Source of the DNA: UBA1794 sp031552405
GTDB taxonomy: Bacteria > Bacteroidota > Bacteroidia > Bacteroidales > Bacteroidaceae
NCBI GenBank assembly: GCA_031552405.1
Contig: JAVBMN010000010.1
Location: forward strand, 56,693-120,692
Direction: 5' to 3'
Length of the DNA stretch: 64,000 nucleotides
Positions 8,194-17,834 of this stretch are shown one piece after another; the stretch's first letter is position 1, and every line of letters starts with the position of its first letter. The position numbers and the translations under genes were made by a program. The notes beneath the pieces are model-generated. The model had not been told where the DNA came from. It searched no databases and saw nothing but the letters and a program-made list of their open reading frames with translations.

Positions 8194-10485
8194 ATGCAGT
8201 ATATTCAATTTAAGAAATACATATTTCTCCTGCTGATCTTTGCAGGGGTATTCCCTGTGAGTGTAAATGCCCAAAAAGACAGTGTGAGGCTTTGGGGAAG
8301 GACTTGCGACAAGGACGAACAGGCCATGTACGGCGTACGAATATCGTGCCAGATACATAAAGACTCGGTAGAAAAGACCATTGCTGTAACCGATATGGAT
8401 GGAAAATATCAGATAGTAGTCCCAAAACGCTCCCTGATCCGTTTCAGCATGGAGTCGTTTAATGAACACATTATCACCCACAGCCAGAACACCAAGACCC
8501 GTGAGTATAATGTAATCATGGCCATGGGAGAGGAGCTCAAGAACATTACGGTGGTGGCCAAATACATCCCTCCAAAGATCGACAAGCGCAAAACGCGTAT
8601 CCGGGGTAATTACATGTATATCTACCAACCGGTGTACATCCACCGCGACTCATCCAAAAGCGACAACCGCTATATTGCCCAGTGCTTCATTACCAACCGC
8701 AGCACCAACCAGGTGTACTTCACAAAGCCGGCCACACTGGACGGCAAGGAATACCACCTGACCCAGACGCGCATGTATGGATATGAACTGGAAAAAGACC
8801 CCCTGTCGAGAAATCTGTCCATAAAGGGCGAGAAAATCAAGGCAAACCGGGACAGTATCCAGGCCTCTGTGAAGATGAAGAAGCAGCAGTACAAGATAAA
8901 GAGCAAAGAGCTTCAGGACAAAGGATTCAGCGGCGAACTTGAGTATGACGAAACCGAGTACGATGCCCGTCACAGTATACGCAGCATAGAAAAGCGTATC
9001 AACATGGATACAATCTATGTAGTAGACACCATCAAAGTCAATAAGAACACCGACTTCTGTCGGACAGATCTGTATTACGGCCGCGAAAATTACCGCAAAA
9101 TTATGCGTGTAGACACCTTATTCATCAGTGAAGGTATTCAATACCCGGAGCGCTTCTTAGACTACCGGATAGGCTCTTCCTTGTATAGCAATGAGAATAA
9201 CTACCCCAAACTGGATCTTACACCCCGCGAAAGTGAGCCTGAAAAGATTCCCATTCGCTTCCATATAGGCAAGGCCACCGTAGATATGAATGACTCCATT
9301 ACCTCACGCACGTTACAACAGATAGCGCTGACATTGGAAAACATCAACAACTCTACCGAAGCCCAGCTGCTGAGTTTCAGCATACATGCCACTGCCTCTC
9401 CCGATGGAAACTATGAGCGAAACAAGAGCCTTGCCTACGATCGTCTGACCAATGCTGTTAAGGAAATCAACGCACTAAGCTCAGGCGCACTACAAGGTAT
9501 CAAGCAAAATAAAGTGTCGGAAGTAGCCACCTGGAAAGATGTGGCCAACCTGATGCGGCAAGACTCCCTGAACGCTGAGGCGGAACAGGTAGAAGCCTGC
9601 CTCGGACAGAGAAACCCTGAAGGCTCTATATCGCATTTATCTTTCTACCCGCTCATCAAAGACAAATACCTGCCTATGCTCCGTAGCGTAGAGTACCAAT
9701 ATACATACACCTTTTACCGGGAGCTCAGCGTAAATGAGATACAGGCGGAATATGCCCGCAACAAGAGTTCGCTGGTGCTCCCCCACTATTTCAAATTGTA
9801 CAGACATCACATCGCCGAGAAGAACGATTCACTGGCGGAGGTAATCTGCTCGGAAGCCTATCAACGTTTCCCCAAAGACAACTACGTGCGTGTAGTGGCC
9901 TGTGACCTGGTAGCCTTACGCAATAATCTGGGCAAGCCCGATACCACTACCCTGGCGCCTTATATTGACCGAAAGTATGAACGGGAGCAGGAAATATTTG
10001 TCAACCAGACGCTGGCACTGCTGAAAGCTGAAGACTTTGAACGCGCCAGTGCACTTTCCGACCGTTGGGTGAAGTCGACCGCCGACAACCTGTACATGAA
10101 GTCCGTCATTACCTTCCTGGGAGGATATGAGCTGGAACCAAAAATGGAAGCCGCACTGTGTAACAGCACCCGCAACCGCATTGTATACCTCCTGGCCAAT
10201 GATGCAGATGATGCTGCCTACAAGCTGGCAAAAGACAGCTTACAGTACGACCGCATAAAAATTGCCGAGAACGCCTATATCGCCGCCATTTGTTATGCCC
10301 GCAAGAAGGAAAGAGACAATGCCAAGAAGTATTTGCTGAAAGCCCTTGACATGAAACCGTCTCTTACAGCGATTGCAAAGATTGATGCGGATGTGATTGA
10401 AATTATGCGAGATATTGAAAAGAAAGATGAAAATGAACCCAACCAACCAGCCAATAAAGAAGAAAGCGAGGTGCCCAATGCATAA
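8194..10485 (+). CDS. OmpA-like/TPR outer-envelope protein with carboxypeptidase-regulatory-like N-terminus
   Basis: 763 residues from ATG 8194; an in-frame ATG at 8164 would place ten extra residues before the signal peptide, so 8194 is preferred (signal MQYIQFKKYIFLLLIF..VNA). About residues 30-110 form a carboxypeptidase-regulatory beta sandwich (VTDMDGKYQIVVPK). About 345-430 is an OmpA-like domain: IRFHIGKATVDMND, then SFSIHATASPDGNYERN, the region that binds peptidoglycan in that family. The C-terminal part (about 550-740) is helical and TPR-like (AYIAAICYARKKERDNAKKY). The last residues are acidic. It overlaps the next gene by 8 nt. Likely an outer-membrane or periplasmic scaffold; the exact role is unknown. 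Confidence 0.8.
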   Translation: MQYIQFKKYIFLLLIFAGVFPVSVNAQKDSVRLWGRTCDKDEQAMYGVRISCQIHKDSVEKTIAVTDMDGKYQIVVPKRSLIRFSMESFNEHIITHSQNTKTREYNVIMAMGEELKNITVVAKYIPPKIDKRKTRIRGNYMYIYQPVYIHRDSSKSDNRYIAQCFITNRSTNQVYFTKPATLDGKEYHLTQTRMYGYELEKDPLSRNLSIKGEKIKANRDSIQASVKMKKQQYKIKSKELQDKGFSGELEYDETEYDARHSIRSIEKRINMDTIYVVDTIKVNKNTDFCRTDLYYGRENYRKIMRVDTLFISEGIQYPERFLDYRIGSSLYSNENNYPKLDLTPRESEPEKIPIRFHIGKATVDMNDSITSRTLQQIALTLENINNSTEAQLLSFSIHATASPDGNYERNKSLAYDRLTNAVKEINALSSGALQGIKQNKVSEVATWKDVANLMRQDSLNAEAEQVEACLGQRNPEGSISHLSFYPLIKDKYLPMLRSVEYQYTYTFYRELSVNEIQAEYARNKSSLVLPHYFKLYRHHIAEKNDSLAEVICSEAYQRFPKDNYVRVVACDLVALRNNLGKPDTTTLAPYIDRKYEREQEIFVNQTLALLKAEDFERASALSDRWVKSTADNLYMKSVITFLGGYELEPKMEAALCNSTRNRIVYLLANDADDAAYKLAKDSLQYDRIKIAENAYIAAICYARKKERDNAKKYLLKALDMKPSLTAIAKIDADVIEIMRDIEKKDENEPNQPANKEESEVPNA

Positions 10486-13360
10486 GTACTCCAAAGCTCT
10501 CAGCGTTCTCTTGATTGCCATAGCAGGAAACCTGCCCCTTTCCGCACAAGACACCATTGGCGTAAACGCCATCAAGGAATATACCCTTCAGAAGTTTCCG
10601 AGATATGATCGTTTTAACGATAATGACTACTGGAAACGATTGTTTATGCAGTTACAGTTCGGAGGTTCCACCTACATAGACCGGGGTATGCAGCTCGACA
10701 AAAACTCCGCATACGATGCCGGAATCGCTGCCGGATACTGGGTTACCCCCTTGCATGGTTTCCGCACCGGAGCGACCTTTCATCTCTATGAAGAAATAGA
10801 AAACGGAAAGTCGGTCTCCTGGCGTACAGATTACCTCTTGAACCTGTCGGCCCTCTGCCTGGGCTATGACCGCGACCGCACTTTTGAGCTGGTGGGCGCG
10901 CTAGGTGCAGAATACGTGTACTCCCGATACCAGAAAGAAACGCATCACGATATAGGCTTGAAGATGGGTTTGCAGGGACGGGTAAAAGCCAGCCAGTACA
11001 CCGTATTCTACCTGGAGCCATCCGTAGGGTTATACACTGAACATTTCAGACCCGGCGTATCCTGGCGCAGATATGATGTAGGAGCCACCCTCACTGCCGG
11101 ACTTGAATACCGTCCTTCCCCCGTAGAGGAACGCAATCAGGATGAGTTCCTTGATAAAAACTGGGCCGACCACCTCTTCCTGTATGCGGGTGCCGGAGGA
11201 GGATTCCGCATCAAGCGAAGCGGCGACATCCGTGACAATCTGGGAGGATCCGTCATGCTCGGAGTAGGAAAATGGTTTAACCCATACTCGGGAGCACGAG
11301 TAAACGGGAAATGGTCCATATTCCGCAACACCCCCCACCAACGCTACGAGGCGATAGGTGCACAGGCCGATTACCTGCTCAACTTCAGTAACCTGCTTTC
11401 CGGTTACCGTGCTGACCGCGATTATTATGTGTACATCCCCCTAGGCTTCAACATTGATTTTACCAATGCCAAAGAAGTGAGCAGTCCCAAATGGGCCTTT
11501 GGATTCGGTATGCAGGCGGCCTTCAAGCTGAATTCAAATGTGGAGTACTTCATCGAGCCGCGCTTTAACCTGTATACCTTCAATCAGGCCGTGGGGTATA
11601 CCATACTGGACTCCGACCTGAACTTTCTATTATCCACCGGTTTTAACTTTATCCGTGTACCCGAATCTATGATGGCATACCGCGAGCGGTTGAAGGAATA
11701 CCGCAAGCAGTACTCGGAGAGGAAACTGAACAACAAAGCGCTGCGTGAAGAATTAAAGAAGGAGAGCGATCTGAAGTTGAAACAGGAAAAGAGTAAGCGT
11801 GTATACTCACAATGGAGAGCGCTTGACCACATCTTTGTTGGTGCAGGTATAGATGCCGGCATCCCCCTAAAATCCACCCGTTTCTACCAGGAAAAGATCA
11901 ACCCCAAAGGAGCTGCCTGGGCAGGCCTTTGGTTTAGTCCTTACTTGGGCCTCAGAGGGTATACGGAAGTAGGATATTCCTATCGCTCTGAACAAAAGCC
12001 ACGTGTTAAGTCCGCCGACTTCGGAGTGGACGCGCTCTGGAACTTCTCCAACAGCATGTTCGGTCGTAATGACTCGCGCAAGTTCGACCTCATCGCCGGA
12101 GCCGGATTGAATGTACTGTTTTTCACCTCGGATTTCAAGCCCAGCTATCTGGGAGGTTCTCTTTCCCTGCAGGGACAGTACCATGTTACAGACCATGTAG
12201 CTCTCTTCTTGGAGCCGCGCCTGCGCCTGTATCCGGACGCACTGGCGGAAGGAAAGCTTCCCTTCCTGGGTTGTGATGCCGTCCTTTCCGGATTGGCGGG
12301 AATCAATGTGTATTTTCCTGCCCGCAAATCGTGGGAAAATGCACGCAACAGTAAGGGTGATGCCCGCCGGTTTACCTCTCTCAGCGCAGGCGGACAGTTC
12401 ATCGTGCAGAATCCTTCCGGTATCGGTCCTGTAGGAGAGTTTATGCTGGGTAGATGGAAGAATGAACTACATGGATGGCGGGCCGGATTCATATCCGAAT
12501 ACCGTACCGAAAACAATAATAAGTATGCCTTCGGAGGCGTAGGAGCCGATTACCTGATGGATCTGAGTACCCTGATGTATGGCCCCAACCCCTTCCGGAA
12601 AACACGGGTTATCGGCCTCGGAGGTGTACAACTCGGCGTAGACCCCAAGAAGGGTGAGCTGCGCCTGGGAGTAGGCGCCCGCCTCGGCGGACAAGTTTCG
12701 TACGCCCTCTCTTCCAACCTCTCTGTCAACGTGCAGCCCACACTGACCTTCCGCTCCATTGCCCGCGAAGACTCTGAAACCAAGAACACGCTACTGCCAG
12801 GCTTCCAGCTCGGTATGAGCTATGGCCTAAAACAAAGCAACCGCCATTCCGATCCTATGGGTCAGGGGAATTACTTTGCCTCTGCCTCCTACGGACTGGG
12901 CCTATACAGTGAAACTGTACGCATGGAAGGCAAAGTACTGCACAGCGTAGTACGCGCCAGTGCCGGAAAATGGCTGTCGCCCGTTTCCGGTATCAGAGGT
13001 AACCTCACCTGGCGCAACCCGGAAAGCAAACGGGGAAATGCACGCATCCAATCCATAGGAGTAGGGGCCGACTATCTGCTGAATCTCTCCAGCTGGATGG
13101 CCGGAGAAAATGCCGACCGCAAGGTAGATGTGATCCCTAACATTGGTTTGGAGCTGGACTTCAACTCACTGAAGAAGTACGATTCCTCCACCACACTTGG
13201 AGCAAGGGCAGGAGCCATGGTTAACTATCACGCCTCAAAACAAATTGATGTGTTCGTCGAACCAAGCCTCCATGTACTGCCCAATTCTTTCGACAAGAGC
13301 CAGGGCCGTGTAGTAAAAGCCCTTGCCGAACTTGAGCTGGGCATACAATACAAGTTCTGA
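10478..13360 (+). CDS. Five-module beta-barrel-like repeat protein
   Basis: 960 residues from ATG 10478, chosen because a signal peptide follows at once (MHKYSKALSVLLIAIAGNLP..SAQ); the frame is open further upstream inside the previous gene. After a short N-terminal part the protein consists of five copies of one module of about 170-220 residues. Each has a Gly-rich strand, a KWxxPxxGxR-type block, a (A/T)DYLLNLS-type block (near residues 115, 296, 517, 689 and 863; the third is DALWNFS) and, in four of five, a (F/L)xEPxxxL(Y) block (VFYLEPSVGLY, EYFIEPRFNLY, ALFLEPRLRLY, DVFVEPSLHVL). The C-terminus ends in Phe (GIQYKF), as expected for an outer-membrane barrel. A charged helical linker (about 390-450, EYRKQYSERKLNNK) separates modules two and three. 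Either five small barrels or one large barrel are possible. Co-transcribed with the two genes before it. Confidence 0.82.
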   Translation: MHKYSKALSVLLIAIAGNLPLSAQDTIGVNAIKEYTLQKFPRYDRFNDNDYWKRLFMQLQFGGSTYIDRGMQLDKNSAYDAGIAAGYWVTPLHGFRTGATFHLYEEIENGKSVSWRTDYLLNLSALCLGYDRDRTFELVGALGAEYVYSRYQKETHHDIGLKMGLQGRVKASQYTVFYLEPSVGLYTEHFRPGVSWRRYDVGATLTAGLEYRPSPVEERNQDEFLDKNWADHLFLYAGAGGGFRIKRSGDIRDNLGGSVMLGVGKWFNPYSGARVNGKWSIFRNTPHQRYEAIGAQADYLLNFSNLLSGYRADRDYYVYIPLGFNIDFTNAKEVSSPKWAFGFGMQAAFKLNSNVEYFIEPRFNLYTFNQAVGYTILDSDLNFLLSTGFNFIRVPESMMAYRERLKEYRKQYSERKLNNKALREELKKESDLKLKQEKSKRVYSQWRALDHIFVGAGIDAGIPLKSTRFYQEKINPKGAAWAGLWFSPYLGLRGYTEVGYSYRSEQKPRVKSADFGVDALWNFSNSMFGRNDSRKFDLIAGAGLNVLFFTSDFKPSYLGGSLSLQGQYHVTDHVALFLEPRLRLYPDALAEGKLPFLGCDAVLSGLAGINVYFPARKSWENARNSKGDARRFTSLSAGGQFIVQNPSGIGPVGEFMLGRWKNELHGWRAGFISEYRTENNNKYAFGGVGADYLMDLSTLMYGPNPFRKTRVIGLGGVQLGVDPKKGELRLGVGARLGGQVSYALSSNLSVNVQPTLTFRSIAREDSETKNTLLPGFQLGMSYGLKQSNRHSDPMGQGNYFASASYGLGLYSETVRMEGKVLHSVVRASAGKWLSPVSGIRGNLTWRNPESKRGNARIQSIGVGADYLLNLSSWMAGENADRKVDVIPNIGLELDFNSLKKYDSSTTLGARAGAMVNYHASKQIDVFVEPSLHVLPNSFDKSQGRVVKALAELELGIQYKF

Positions 13361-13450
13361 CCTCACTTCAAAATGCCATTCATCATGTAACCCTCCACGA
13401 ATTCCACCGGAGCTCACCTGAGAAGAATAAAGTAGACATACCTCAAAAGC

Positions 13451-13530
13451 AGTGCGCATGAGTTGAACAATCCATGCGCACCATTTTTTAACTCGTGCAC
13501 ACCAGATATTTGCCTCGTGCGCACGAAATT
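13451..13530. repeat. 22-bp-phased palindrome array, locus 1 (four units)
   Basis: Four imperfect palindromes with GCGC-type or related cores (TGCGCA, TGCGCA, TGCACA, TGCGCA) centred at 13455.5, 13477.5, 13498.5 and 13520.5, i.e. spaced 22, 21 and 22 bp. Flanks keep the ACTCGTG / CACGA(A/G) pattern. It begins about 90 bp after the stop of the five-module gene. Same architecture as the arrays near 23.34 and 38.89 kb, without the GGCC block. Confidence 0.75.
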
Positions 13531-14010
13531 TTCACTCTAAGACCAAAATCTCCCAAAACATTTCGGCACAAAGTTACTTGAGAGGACAAGTGACTGTTAA
13601 GAGTTTTTCATCCAGAATTTCATCGGGCCATATTACCTCTTTCAAATCTCTCTTACTCACACACTGATTGGGGCTTTAGAATAATATGGTCAGAATCCGG
13701 AAAGGTATATTTTGAATGTACGTACACTCACCGGCAGGTACAAATGTACCAGGAACAGTTGCACATACTACAACAAAGTGCCCGTAACAGGGATTTGCTG
13801 GTTGATGTAAAAAAAACACATTTCATCCACAGATATCTACGTTCTATACAACTTTTATAGAGGCCCCTTCACACATCCTGAACAAACAGTAGGACGTGAA
13901 GAGTATAAATTGGTGGTAACTTCTGATAAGAAGCAAACTATTCTTCGGGATACCTGACATTCTGGAGAACGCCTATAGGATACAACTTTCTACACAAAAA
14001 GGCTTGAAAG

Positions 14011-14042
14011 TTTGCATAATCGTGAATAGTTTAGTTTATTTG
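14011..14042 (+). promoter_or_regulatory. Bacteroidota-type promoter of the first MG2/plug gene
   Basis: TTTG at 14011-14014, 20 nt, then TTTATTTG at 14035-14042 (one mismatch to TAnnTTTG). The ATG follows 22 nt later. The paralogous gene at 20699 has the same -7 sequence with the same spacing, which supports both. Confidence 0.7.
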
Positions 14043-14063
14043 TACAACTAAAACCTAATTGGC

Positions 14064-16622
14064 ATGAAGCGCTTCTTTACATCATTGCTATTTATGTATC
14101 TGGCAGTTTCTCTGTCGGGCCAGCAGGAGAGTGCTCTCCTGCGGCTAGGTGGCTTCGTGAAGAATATTCAAGCTTTCAACCATCTGTACCCGCAGGAAAA
14201 GGTATACCTTCACTTTGACAATACGGGCTATTTTCTGGGTGAAACTATCTGGTTCAAGGCTTACGTCACGCTGGCCGCAAACCATGTTGCTACCCCTTTA
14301 AGCCGGGTTCTCTACGTAGAGCTGCTCAATACGGAAGGGCATGTGATGCGCACGGAGAGGTTATGTATAGAGAACGGGCAGGCCAGTGGGGGTATCGCAC
14401 TCACCAAAATAGGGATGAAGAGCGGCTTCTATGAAGTACGTGCCTACACGCGGATTATGCTGAACTGGGATAAGGACTATCTCTTCTCCCGCGTATTCCC
14501 CATATTTGACACGCCTGCCAAAGAGGGGGATTACCAGCAGAAGCACATCCGGCTGCGGCCGCATTCGCAAAAATTGCCTCCAAAGCGTGATAACACTCCT
14601 AGTTTGAAGAAGCTAAATGCCACCTTCTACCCGGAAGGCGGAGCGTTTGTACAGGGCGTCACCTCGCAGGCAGCCTTCCAGCTCATGAACAAGGAGGGAT
14701 GTGCAATAACGGCCACAGGTGCCATCTGTACCCCCAAAGGGGATACCCTTACCACCTTCTCTACCGTTCATGAGGGGATGGGGAGCTTTATATACACTCC
14801 CACCGAAACCCCTTGTGTAGCGCGCATCCTCTGTGAGGGCGAAAAGAAGCCTGTGGAGTTTGCGCTTCCCCAGGCCCTTGCGGCCGGTTGCGTGATACAG
14901 GCCAATACACTGCATCCTGAGATGTTGCAGGTATCGCTGCGCTGCACAAAAGACTGGCCGCCTAGCAAACCATTGGGGGTTACTGTCCTCTGCCGGGGTG
15001 AGGTAAACTTCTTTAAGATACTTGATTTTACTTCTACCGGGCAGGAATGCCTCCTGCGTATTCCCAAATCCGAACTTCCCGTAGGGGTCAACCAGCTTAC
15101 CTTGTTTACCGACCAGGGCGAGGTGCTAGCCGAGCGGCTTGTGTTTATACATGGTACTCCCAACAGCTTGCGTATCTCTGTAGCGCAGGAAAAAGAACAA
15201 TACATTCCTTTCGAACTCATCCGTATGCAGGTCAATGTGCGCGATACCTCAGATGCCCCCATAGCTACCTGTGTTTCCCTAGCTGTGCGGGATGCCGGGA
15301 CGGATATTCCCTCGGCTTACAATGAGAGCGCCGGGAGTAACCTGTTGCTTTCTTCGGACTTAAGGGGCTTTATCCAGGATCCGGGCTATTACTTTGAAGG
15401 CAGTGACCGTACCCGCCTTCTGGCGCTCGATCTTCTGATGCTTACTCAGGGCTATCGCCGTTATTCATGGACTCAGATGGCTGGACAGGAGGAATTTGCA
15501 CCCTCTCACAAGATCGAGAAGGGGATCGTCATCAATGGACATGTGAAATCCATTGTAAGGAAACGTACCGAAGAGGGTATCAATGTACGTATGACTTTAT
15601 TCTGTGACAGTGCCTATCATGATGCAAAGTGTCCTACAGATCCGGCCGGCAACTTCAATTATCTGGCAGATGATTTCTATGGTAAATGGGGCCTTCAGAT
15701 GGAAACGAAAAAGAAGAACAAACGCAAAGAGTATTGGATTACGCTGGATCGTTTATTCTCGCCCCTGGGACGCTCATACTCATACTATGATACCTACATC
15801 CAAGAGATGCAACGTGATAAGAGTAAGACGCGGTTCGTAATACATCAAGACCCGACAGATGCGATAGATCTGGACAGCCTTATGCTGGCTGAAATCGCAA
15901 AAGGAATCAAGCCACTGCAGGACGTGGTGGTTACCGCAAAGCGTGAATGGGAAACCCGAATGGCACGAGCAGCCAATATTGTCTACGATGTGGCGGAGGA
16001 GGAAGATAAGCTGGAAGATAATGCCGGGGGGTATAATGAGAATATATTTGAATTCCTGAAGCGGATTAATCCCTACTTTGATTATGATTATGTATATACC
16101 AGTAAAGGGAATATTGTTATGGACTACTGTAATTCACCGAGACTTGTGGGACGATATAAGAACCGGGGAGTAGGATTTATGATAGATGGGAATGAAGAAA
16201 GCAATATTCAATGTGTTAGTTTGATTACCTCACTGGACGTAGAAAGTATTGCAATTGTTGAAGACGGTATAGCGGCGCGTGCTCTCTCTCCAAGGATGGC
16301 ATCATCAAGTAAAAACATTGCCCTAATATGCTTGAAATTAAACAACCGTCGCCCCAAAGGCCGCGAACCGATTGGCGTACGCATGACCTCCATCCAGGGC
16401 TTTTCCCTTCCTCGCGACTTTTACAGTCCCAACTACAAGGATAACCGGCTTCCGGATGAGAAAGACTACCGGCGCACTTTGTATTGGAATCCGAATGTAA
16501 CTACCAATTCGTACGGCCGTGCAGCTGTTAGTTTCTATAACAATAGTTCCTGTCAGGAGATGAGCATCAGTGCGGAAACTGTTACACAGGATGGGACTCT
16601 AGGATTGTATAAACCAGAATAG
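14064..16622 (+). CDS. MG2/plug-domain secreted protein, first paralogue
   Basis: 852 residues with a signal peptide (MKRFFTSLLFMYLAVSLSG). The N-terminal third is a macroglobulin-like MG2 sandwich: YPQEKVYLHFDNTGYFLGE, IWFKAYVTL, GFYEVRAYTRIMLNWDKD. Further beta domains follow (FYPEGGAFVQGVTSQAAF; SLAVRDAGTDIPS). Near residue 615 a TonB-plug-like start is seen (IKPLQDVVVTAKREWE), but there is no transmembrane barrel after it. The end (RRTLYWNPNVTTNSYGRA, then VSFYNNSS) is the usual closing sandwich of this Bacteroidota family. Probably a periplasmic or surface protein; no substrate can be assigned. It has its own promoter and leads the propeller genes that follow. Confidence 0.85.
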   Translation: MKRFFTSLLFMYLAVSLSGQQESALLRLGGFVKNIQAFNHLYPQEKVYLHFDNTGYFLGETIWFKAYVTLAANHVATPLSRVLYVELLNTEGHVMRTERLCIENGQASGGIALTKIGMKSGFYEVRAYTRIMLNWDKDYLFSRVFPIFDTPAKEGDYQQKHIRLRPHSQKLPPKRDNTPSLKKLNATFYPEGGAFVQGVTSQAAFQLMNKEGCAITATGAICTPKGDTLTTFSTVHEGMGSFIYTPTETPCVARILCEGEKKPVEFALPQALAAGCVIQANTLHPEMLQVSLRCTKDWPPSKPLGVTVLCRGEVNFFKILDFTSTGQECLLRIPKSELPVGVNQLTLFTDQGEVLAERLVFIHGTPNSLRISVAQEKEQYIPFELIRMQVNVRDTSDAPIATCVSLAVRDAGTDIPSAYNESAGSNLLLSSDLRGFIQDPGYYFEGSDRTRLLALDLLMLTQGYRRYSWTQMAGQEEFAPSHKIEKGIVINGHVKSIVRKRTEEGINVRMTLFCDSAYHDAKCPTDPAGNFNYLADDFYGKWGLQMETKKKNKRKEYWITLDRLFSPLGRSYSYYDTYIQEMQRDKSKTRFVIHQDPTDAIDLDSLMLAEIAKGIKPLQDVVVTAKREWETRMARAANIVYDVAEEEDKLEDNAGGYNENIFEFLKRINPYFDYDYVYTSKGNIVMDYCNSPRLVGRYKNRGVGFMIDGNEESNIQCVSLITSLDVESIAIVEDGIAARALSPRMASSSKNIALICLKLNNRRPKGREPIGVRMTSIQGFSLPRDFYSPNYKDNRLPDEKDYRRTLYWNPNVTTNSYGRAAVSFYNNSSCQEMSISAETVTQDGTLGLYKPE

Positions 16623-16676
16623 GGAAAGAGTATAATGAATTACAAATATAGGGACTAAAATCTAATAAATAGAAAA

Positions 16677-17813
16677 ATGAATAGAAACTCTTTTATAACA
16701 GGGCTGTGCTGCATTCTCTTTTGCACCTGTCAAGCGCCCAAAGAAATGGAAAACTCACAGGCTTTCTTGCAAGATTTTGACCAATCAATGCATGATACAA
16801 CCCTATTTAGTGGATGCAAAGTCGTGGCATTGGAACTCAATGAAGAGGCTTTAATAAAAGAGGTTGATAAGATCATTCTCTTTGAAGATAAAATTGGCAT
16901 TCTGGATTGTAGCACCTACTCTTTCTTTGTGTTTGACTCTTCCGGAAAGTTTCTGCACAAGATGCGTTATGTAGGTAACGGACCAGGAGAGTATGTGCAA
17001 CTTCATGATGTATGCCTGGATAAAAAAAGAAAGAGGCTGGCCTTCCTGACAAGCCCTGATGCGGTGATGTTCTATGATTATAATGGAAAATTTCTGGATA
17101 AAACGAATACAAATTCTTTAGGTCTGGAAATGGCCCTAAGTGACGATTATATCTATATAATGAAAACTGACCGGATAAATTATGATGTGCAAACTTATAC
17201 TTTTGAAGTCATAAACCGTAAAGACGAAACAAATACAGAGCTGCTGAAAAAAGGGGTACGGCCAGTGTTAAGTCTTTATACAAGAGGGCGCCTACTTTCC
17301 ACTCAAAAAGACGGTATTTACTACATGGAGCGTTTTACAAACAACCTCTATAAGATCAACCGGACCAATTGTGAATTGCTATGCAATCTGAATCTGGGAA
17401 AATACAATTTGCCTGAAGATCTGTTAGTGGATGACTGTGGTCGAGAACAGTTCGATCAAAGACTTTCCGGAAATAGACATACTGTATTCAGCCTGACAAA
17501 TCTGATAAAAGTAAAAGATGGATTTTTAATGTGCTCCAACACCTCCAATTTCTTCTTGTACAACCATAATGAAGGAACTGTGAATCATTATAGTGATATA
17601 TTCAACAGAGAATATGGAGTCTCTATTTCCTATCTGACTCCGGTTGAAGCCAATGAAAACCAAGTAGCATTTGTAATGAATGAACGCCGGATAGCATCTT
17701 ATAAAATGCGCAAGAATCCGATAAATACGACAGAGAAACTTAAAAAGTTGATAGACTCTTTGTCCGAGGATGCAAATCCGGTATTATTCCTCTATAACGT
17801 GAGGGAAAAGTAA
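16677..17813 (+). CDS. 6-bladed beta-propeller protein, probable lipoprotein
   Basis: 378 residues. The N-terminus (FITGLCCILFCTCQAP) is a lipoprotein-like signal with a weak lipobox. The body has the repeating strand pattern of the Bacteroidota 6-bladed propeller family, with the hallmark YVGNGPGEYVQLHDV after SFFVFDSSGKFLHKM and the similar FYDYNGKFLDK. Proteins of this family usually sit at the cell surface and are thought to bind ligands; no enzyme motif is seen. It follows the MG2/plug gene after 54 nt, probably in one operon, and two more propeller-type genes are nearby. Confidence 0.85.
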   Translation: MNRNSFITGLCCILFCTCQAPKEMENSQAFLQDFDQSMHDTTLFSGCKVVALELNEEALIKEVDKIILFEDKIGILDCSTYSFFVFDSSGKFLHKMRYVGNGPGEYVQLHDVCLDKKRKRLAFLTSPDAVMFYDYNGKFLDKTNTNSLGLEMALSDDYIYIMKTDRINYDVQTYTFEVINRKDETNTELLKKGVRPVLSLYTRGRLLSTQKDGIYYMERFTNNLYKINRTNCELLCNLNLGKYNLPEDLLVDDCGREQFDQRLSGNRHTVFSLTNLIKVKDGFLMCSNTSNFFLYNHNEGTVNHYSDIFNREYGVSISYLTPVEANENQVAFVMNERRIASYKMRKNPINTTEKLKKLIDSLSEDANPVLFLYNVREK

Positions 17814-17834
17814 TAAAGAATATATAAAAACAGT

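Larger units (their letters stand above)
13361..14063. other. 703-bp intergenic region: palindrome array, possible coding remnants and a promoter
   Basis: Four 22-bp-spaced palindromes lie at 13451-13530. Further on, two frames without start codons read like protein on the + strand: 13594-13860 (contains GFRIIWSESGKVYFE and YQEQLHILQQSARNRDLL) and 13862-13957 (contains EEYKLVVTSDKKQTILRDT). They could be fragments of a decayed gene, or chance. The promoter of the next gene is at 14011-14042. Nothing else is recognisable. Confidence 0.4.
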
